A stretch of 64,000 bases of DNA from Vicia villosa (Eukaryota > Streptophyta > Magnoliopsida > Fabales > Fabaceae). Shown piece by piece: positions 58,276-64,000 of this stretch; the first letter of the stretch is position 1, and every line of letters starts with the position of its first letter. Made by a program: the position numbers and the translations under genes. Below the pieces are notes generated by a model. The model saw only the letters and a program-made list of their open reading frames with translations, was not told the DNA's origin and made no database searches. The stretch is taken from assembly GCF_029867415.1 (NCBI RefSeq), contig NW_026705566.1, positions 1 to 64,000 of the forward strand. The letters run 5' to 3'.

Positions 58276-61200
58276 AGTTTGTCGTATCTTTTGTTTTCAA
58301 ATAACGTACCTTTTACTCGTCGTATTGTTCATTATATTATGTAATATTTGTACTGTCAGTATTAAATGTCGTACTATCTGTCGTACTGTAGTTTAATTAT
58401 CCAGATAATATTTTGTGTGGTTTATGCCAGTTAAATATTTATTTTTCTGTGCATTAAATATTTTTCAGGGTTATTATCGGTAATTTCGTTCGCGTATAGT
58501 ATATATTATTTATTTATTATGTCTGTGTTTTTTCTAACAACTCATGTAAATAAATTTTCACCATTAACACAACAAAAAACAAAAAGAAAAAATTAACTTT
58601 AACTGTTGAATTTTCACTTTAACTGCTACGTTAATGCCTGAACAATCAGTTGACAGTCAAACCCGCTGACAGTGCAATTCTCCGTGTTTGTACCATCAAT
58701 CAAATCAATCTTTTTGCATTTCAAAGTTCCAAGATTTTTGTTCTAGAAGTCTTCTAAACATCACATGATCAACAGAAACTCAGCACTGCACAAAAATCAG
58801 GTACGCTTAACTGTCTCCTACACGAACAGTCCCTAACTAGGGTTTTTGTTTTTTTCAGGAGAACAAGTTTTTTGAGACCTCAAATGGATTTCATGGACCT
58901 CCATATATCTCAAAGTACCACCATACAAATTTTCAAACTTCAATTCGCTCAGACGCACAGTCAGCAGCTCAAACAGTCAACAGACAACCAGTTTGACCGA
59001 AAAGTCAACAGACAGTCAAAAATGAAATTTTTTGTCAACATCCATATTTTGTCAAAAGATTCATCATTTGATCATTGGTTGATCATAATTCATCAAGGAA
59101 AGATCAAAAATCAACAAAACCCTAAGTTTCAAAATTAGGGTTTTCTCCTAAAAAGTCAACTGAATTTTGACTGACCATAACTCTCTCATCGTTCATTCAA
59201 AATATTCCAACCAAATATTTTTTTGAAGTAAATTCAATTATCTTTCAAATGCAATTGGTCCCACGGTAATTGGATTCACCATTTGAAAAATATGAGCTCA
59301 GACATTACAGGTCATTTTCAAAGTCAACAAAAAGTGGTTTTTTGTCAAAGGCCATAACATCAAGATAACTTCTCCAAATGAAAAAAAGTTTCCAAAGTGG
59401 CTTGTAGAGGACATCTTGAGGTTTCTAATAAGTACAAGAAATCCTTCATATGATAAAAATTGAGGGATTTATGCCTTGTTGAAGTTGGCTATTTTTTGGG
59501 AAAATGCATGAAACCAACATTGATCAAAAGTGTTTTTTTTCCAAAAGGGGCCAAGTTTACATGATCCAAACATGTTCCCAACAATGCTAAGGGCCTCCCA
59601 CGACCAACCTAAGGCCCATAACATTTTATTTCTTTTTTTGGTTTAATTTTATTTCATTTAAAATTAAATTGAAAAAGAAATGGTGAAGGATAATGTTAAG
59701 TAGCTTTGTTCTTAAGCATGAGTCACCAAGAATCATTCAAAGCTCTGCAGCATGAAAGGGTACAGCAGGCCTAGGGCAAGAGGGTGAAGAAAAATCAAGC
59801 CATGGTTGCTTGAATTCAAAGCTTTATATATTATAAAATTCAAAGATTCAAAGAAACATCAATGCTTGGTAGCTTAGTTTTTAAGTACTTCTATGGTCTA
59901 TAAATGAAGTAGAACACTTCATTAATCAAGAGACACGAATTCAGAACCATACTCTTGCTTGTAACACACTTGTAACACACTTGAAATTTTGCAAGAAATT
60001 TAAAATTCGAATTTTAAGTTTCAGTTAGTTTCAATCCAAACTAAGTGTTCAAACATCATCTCTGAACTTCATTGAACCTATCCAAATAAGTTTTAAGCAT
60101 CAAAGCCTCACAAATCGAGCCACACAAGCCACGGTTTGTTCAAACATAAATCACCTCATATTTGATCATTCATGCATGTTTAACAAGATGTAGACATATA
60201 TTTTAGCTTAGTTTATTGTTCGGATCGTTTCTGGATAGTTAATTGAAGTTTGGTCACGTATCCATGAAGATACCATTTTAGGGTTCTTCAACTCTATTTT
60301 GGGGTTTTTAGCTAGAGGCAAAATTAGACCAAAATAATGCCATGATTGAATTCAGTGGATCATGACGAATAGAATGGACAGGTCGCGAAAAATTTTTGTG
60401 CATGTTTACCCCTATTCGTTATTTTGCAGGGATGAAGTTCATCTATTACAGTGTTTTTTGACAAAAACGCTGTTAAAAGTGAAGGCTAGAGGTTGAAGAC
60501 GAAGGCGTGGCGCCATCTGATTGGCCAGTTTGAAAAACGCGCGTTTTGTTTTATCCTTTGATCTGATGCTTCGCTGACTAGACTATTTCCATGTGCCACG
60601 CATTTATGACCATCATATCATTCTAATTCTCTCATCTAACGCTCCTTGTCTTGCAGGTTCACCATAGACCCTAGGGGTTTGCCACACTGAATCATATAAA
60701 TTAATATTTTCTTAATTAATTTGTTTTTTCTTGCATAATTAATTAAAAATACCTTCAAAAATCCAAAAATAATTTTAATTTCACTTTTAGGTTTATAAAA
60801 TAATCTATTATTTTTTGACATAATAATATTTTATTTTTCTTAATAATTAAAATATTTTGTCTAATTAATTAGTATATATTTATATATTTGCTTTTTAATT
60901 ATTTCAACCAATCAAAAAATCATAAAAAATTTGTTCTTTATATTAAATTTAGTTTATATATTATAGACTAATTTTGTACATATTTAGAATATTTTTCTCT
61001 TTAAGTTTTAATTATTTGTATAATTTTTTATATAATTATATGTTAATTTAACTTATTAGTTTCCAAAACAACTTCAAAAAATCAAAAAAAATTAGTTTTT
61101 ATTTTAAAATTAATTAACAAGCAATATGAACATATTTTAAACTTAATTTTTAGGTTTAAATTTTATTTCTACCTTTTTCTCATTTTAATTAAATTAATTA

Positions 61201-62145
61201 TGCATTAATTATAATTAAAATCAACCATCCAAAAAACCAAAAATATTTCTTTTATCTTATTGCAATTTAATTTCCTAGATAAAGTGTATAGGTTGTCAAA
61301 TTCATGTAAATAGCGTAGTTTACATTTCTCGCACAATCGATGTAATAGCGTAGATTTACTTTCCGCATTTTACATTTCCGCATTTTAATTCCAGTACATA
61401 TAAAACTGCGTGTATGTCAAAGATAAAAAACTGAAACGTTAGATCACTAACTTCAAAGATAAAATATCTGAATCAAAAAACACAATCACACTTGCACCTC
61501 TTAGGGTAATCCCTCTGTTACTCTTTTCAAAATCCAAATTCTACTGTTTCAAATACAAAATCGAACTTTTGTTTACATCCGGTAAAAGGAGAATTTTCTA
61601 AAGGAAATGGGAAAAGACCTTATAAACTTAGGGTAGACCTCCTAATTGCTTGCTCAAATCAAAACAAACAAATGTCTCATATATCATTGTTTTTCAAAAT
61701 AAAACTTTCAAAAAAGACAATACTTGGTATATATCCAAACAAGGATCATTACGAAGTTAACGTTCTTTTTTCAAAACATCCTTCGAAAGGTAAAACACTT
61801 TGTATACATCCGCACAAGGATCATTATAAAGTCAATTACAAAATGAATTTTAAAACCACATACAAGCATTTCAAGGCAAGACAAACGATTCAAACAAGTG
61901 AGCTAAGCAATTAAGAGCCCATGGATAACCATGGATACAAAGGGTGCTAACACCTTCCCTTTGTATAACCTACCCCCTTACCCAAAATCTCTTAAAGGTC
62001 TTTTTCTGTTTCTTTTATAAACCTTTCCTTAATTGGATAAAATAAAAGTCGGTGGCGACTCTCTGATTTTCAAAACTCAAAAACAAAAGAAGAGTCAGTT
62101 CGTATCTCTCACACGAGAGGTAGTAAAGCAACCGAGCGCGCGACA

Positions 62146-62262
62146 ATCATGTACTTTAATTAATAGTTGAAATCAACTTCCTCTATCACAAGAAACTCTC
62201 GTCATCCAAAAGCCATTTGACTTATGAAGTTGTTATCTTTAAAGGTGTTTCATCAATTGTCA
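62146..62262 (+). repeat. 117-bp direct duplication in host DNA, copy 1
   Basis: Repeats at 62398-62514 with about ten differences (period 252 bp). Both copies contain AGTTGAAATCAACT, a short palindrome. Ogre A is inserted at the left edge of this copy; its left part (catcat) reappears at positions 1-7. Confidence 0.85.
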
Positions 62263-62397
62263 ACAAAAAGTTCCACACTTTCTCTCTTTCAGACTTTAAG
62301 ATTCTCTGCTTGATTTAACAACTTGATTAACACTTCCAATGGATTCTTGAAAAATTAACTAATTAGGCTTGAGATGACTTCTTGATGAAGTTCCATC

Positions 62398-62514
62398 ATC
62401 ATGTGCTTTAATTGACAGTTGAAATCAACTTCCTTTGTCACAAGAAACTCTCTTCATCCAAAAGCCATTTGACTTATGAAGTTGTTATCTTTAAAGGTGT
62501 TTCATCAATTGTCA
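62398..62514 (+). repeat. 117-bp direct duplication in host DNA, copy 2
   Basis: Second copy, uninterrupted on the left, where it continues as CCATCATC. Between the copies (62263-62397) no gene is seen. Confidence 0.85.
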
Positions 62515-62599
62515 TCATGAAAACAAGAGACGACATCAATAAACATATTAAATTTAATAAAACTCAACTCAAAGACAATATTTAATATCAAAGTATGAG

Positions 62600-62601
<2 letters not shown>

Positions 62602-62648
<47 letters not shown>
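62602..62648. repeat. AT microsatellite
   Basis: About 23 AT dinucleotides without interruption. Confidence 0.95.
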
Positions 62649-62650
<2 letters not shown>

Positions 62651-62656
62651 TGTTTG

Positions 62657-62695
62657 GATAACACTATCCATACAGGGTCTTTGAATAGTGTTATC
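62657..62695. repeat. Inverted repeat next to the AT microsatellite
   Basis: GATAACACTAT (62657-62667) and ATAGTGTTATC (62685-62695) form a perfect 11-bp stem around 17 bases. It may be the end of a small inverted-repeat element; no target duplication was identified. Confidence 0.5.
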
Positions 62696-62950
62696 TAGAC
62701 AGGTTCAGAGTAAACATCAAACTCAAACAAAACTCTAACACTCAAATCTAACAAAATCGAAACTCAAACTAATAACAACAATAAATATAACAAATGCATG
62801 AGATGAGATATAATGTACATTAATTCAAATCTAGGAAGAAATGAATGCATCATACTCACAAGAAGTTAAGTGAGGATGTGAATCGATTAAACTTACCGAA
62901 TATTCTTCAAATGTCGTAACCCGTTGGAAAAAATGTCCGAAATTGATTAA

Positions 62951-63125
62951 GGGTTTGTTTGGTTCAAATGAGGGGGAGGGGAGGGGGAGGAATTTTAATG
63001 GAGGGAAGGGGAGGTGAGGAATTTTTTTTAATTAGATAAGTGTTTGGTTCAAAAGAAAGGGGGGGGGGTGGAGAAATGAGGGGTTTTAATTAAAAATATG
63101 TTTGGTTCAGAAGGGGGGAGAGAGA
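62951..63125 (+). repeat. G-rich repeat with three TGTTTGGTTCA units
   Basis: TGTTTGGTTCA occurs at 62956, 63041 and 63099, each followed by long G-runs (GGGGGAGGGGAGGGGG at 62972-62987 is the densest). Unit length is irregular. Similar G-rich motifs are common in legume intergenic DNA. Quadruplex formation is possible. The stretch 62700-62950 shows nothing recognisable. Confidence 0.5.
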
Positions 63126-63239
63126 TTTTATTAATAATTTACATTTTCTTTGTCCTTATGATCTTATTAATAATATTCAAATATGAAAAATTCATACATA
63201 TTTTTTTGGTAATAAATTTTTTAATATTGAGGTACTAAA

Positions 63240-63480
63240 ACTTTAGGCTAAATTACCTGTTGGGTCCTTTAAGTTATTTAATTATAACAATATGGTCCTT
63301 TACGTTTTTTTTCGCTACAAATAGGTCCTTTATGTTAACTAAAGTCTGCAACGTTGACCTTTTTCACAAAATCCGTTCCAAAAAAGTTGAGTTGGCACAA
63401 ACGGCACCGATGTGTCATTTGACTTTGCTCTAATGGGACTAACGTTGCTGACATGAATTTTTTTAATTTAAATTAGGTAG
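63240..63480. repeat. Possible DNA-transposon end remnant
   Basis: AGGCTAAATTACC followed by three GGTCCTTTA units about 31 bp apart (63264, 63294, 63325). This style is common at the ends of Mutator-like and related plant elements. No opposite end or target duplication was found, so the class is uncertain. Confidence 0.3.
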
Positions 63481-63626
63481 AAATTAACTAATATCATTTT
63501 TAAAAGAAATTGGTTGGGCCCAAGGCCCATATCCTTGCAATATCTCTCCAACTCACAATTAGACACTTATGTATGATTGTGTGAGTTATATAAACACTTA
63601 TTTTAACAAGACACTTATCTCTTTTT

Positions 63627-63677
63627 CTACTTTAGAACTCCCTCAGGAACATCCATGATCCTCTCTAATTGACGAAC
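63627..63677 (-). pseudogene. GMPS: GMP synthase-like exon, downstream part (partial)
   Basis: Sixteen codons (V-R-Q-L-E-R-I-M-D-V-P-E-G-V-L-K) then TAG. The acceptor is TTGTTCAAAG. They continue the exon at 63802-63906 in phase and match the GMP synthase C-terminal region just before its R-H-P-F-P-G-P-G motif. That motif is missing here: either the frame is truncated, or a weak donor (AA|GTAGAA) near the end leads to an exon left of Ogre A, outside the window. Confidence 0.6.
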
Positions 63678-63801
63678 CTTTGAACAAGGCAATGAAAACA
63701 ACAAAATCAAATCAATGCAAAAAATGAAAAGCACATAAACAAAAACAACAAAAAATTTAAATTCCAAGCACGCTATCAAGTCAATAGTTGAAAAGTAAAA
63801 C
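63678..63801 (-). other. Intron of the GMP synthase-like gene (124 bp)
   Basis: Minus strand: donor GAG|GTTTTACTT and acceptor TTCAAAG|GT. GT-AG ends, AT-rich interior, and phase 0 on both sides (...K-D-E then V-R...). Confidence 0.65.
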
Positions 63802-63906
63802 CTCATCCTTGAAAAGTAGTTTAAGTGGTTCAATAAGTTTCAATTTCATGTCCTTGGGCAGACCGCCAACATTATGATGGCTCTTGATGGTATGGGAAAA
63901 GGAGTG
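63802..63906 (-). CDS. GMPS: GMP synthase-like exon (C-terminal domain), partial gene
   Basis: Thirty-five codons containing [16 protein letters not shown] and then [12 protein letters not shown]. The block [10 protein letters not shown] is a hallmark of the dimerisation domain of GMP synthase (glutamine-hydrolysing), which makes GMP from XMP in purine synthesis. The exon begins after an acceptor CTTAACAG at 63907; an in-frame TAA just upstream lies in the presumed intron. The rest of the gene would lie right of the window (5' side). It may be a functional gene or a fragment. Confidence 0.72.
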
Positions 63907-64000
63907 CTGTTAAGAAATCCCTATCAAAGCAAGGCATGAAAATTGATAATGAAGCCTTAGCTAATTGTAATATACAAGAAATAAGACGTTTTGCAAGAAT
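63907..64000 (-). other. Presumed upstream intron of the GMP synthase-like gene
   Basis: Non-coding, AT-rich; ends in a pyrimidine-containing acceptor TTCTTAACAG before the exon. No further exon is seen before the window edge. Confidence 0.45.

Larger units (their letters stand above)
8..62145 (+). mobile_element. Ogre A: outer Ty3/gypsy (Tat/Ogre) LTR retrotransposon, containing nested elements
   Basis: A complete element with 5' LTR, tRNA-Arg-type PBS, ORF1, gag-pro, intron, RT-RNase H-integrase, a 3' region with hairpins and a minisatellite, a PPT and a 3' LTR. The duplication atcat flanks it. Removing the hAT-like element, Ogre B (with C) and copia D leaves roughly 20 kb, in the range known for Ogres. 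The gag frame is preserved across the B insertion. Lesions: a stop plus a 1-nt insertion near 8235, stops at 42148, 42526, 44556 and 46280, a 1-nt loss near 46157, and the B insertion in gag. It is therefore not autonomous, although ORF1 is open. The two LTRs differ by roughly 1-2% over the first 650 bases compared by eye. Confidence 0.95.
57444..62145 (+). repeat. 3' LTR of Ogre A
   Basis: 4702 bp, TGTTATACC to GCGCGACA, followed by atcat. Uninterrupted: it holds the empty site of the hAT-like element near 59888. Contains the TATA box (58009), 55-codon ORF (58108), second and third ORFs (58884, 61672), telo-box hairpin (59116) and an AT-rich stretch (about 60680-61270). Confidence 0.96.

Noticed and set aside
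63627..63833. 68-codon minus-strand ORF with a hydrophobic N-terminus
   Set aside because: Its N-terminal two thirds read through the intron between the GMP synthase-like exons.

Overview
The window is intergenic-type DNA from a large plant genome, almost entirely nested LTR retrotransposons. The outer element is an Ogre-like member of the Ty3/gypsy Tat lineage: LTRs of about 4.7 kb, a tRNA-Arg-type primer site, an extra ORF1 before gag, and an intron between protease and reverse transcriptase. Ogres of this size are typical of Fabeae legumes (pea, vetch, lentil), so a Fabeae genome is the best guess; this is inference.

Layout. Ogre A spans 8-62145 and is bounded by the 5-bp duplication atcat (3-7 and 62146-62150). 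Its 5' LTR (8-5609) carries a 908-bp non-autonomous hAT-like element (2461-3368) that is absent from the 3' LTR (57444-62145). Ogre B (8524-40075, duplication agtat) sits inside the gag gene of A. Copia element C (26807-36963, minus strand, duplication gatca) sits in the 3' LTR of B. Copia element D (47433-56354, minus strand, duplication ccttc) sits in the 3' untranslated region of A. Every junction was checked against an uninterrupted paralogous copy in the window. A is therefore older than B and D, and B is older than C; D has near-identical LTRs and looks young.

Coding content. ORF1 of A is intact (447 codons). ORF1 of B and the gag-pro-RT-RH-INT regions of A and B carry nonsense codons and frameshifts, so neither Ogre is autonomous. 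C and D are SIRE/Maximus-like copia elements whose gag and pol overlap in different frames. C has an extra ORF of 409 codons downstream of pol, with its own promoter-like leader; D has lost nearly all of it by deletion. No transposase is encoded for the hAT-like element.

Host DNA is limited to positions 1-7 and 62146-64000. On the right it contains a 117-bp direct duplication, simple repeats, two repeat remnants, and two minus-strand exons of a GMP synthase-like gene close to the window edge.

The most unusual signals are: (i) three tandem, covarying RNA hairpins just after the Ogre integrase stop, present in A and B; (ii) a 55-codon ORF for a two-membrane-segment protein that stays open in all four Ogre LTRs, just downstream of the TATA box; (iii) the extra copia ORF and its loss in D; (iv) conserved overlapping gag/pol frames in the copia elements.
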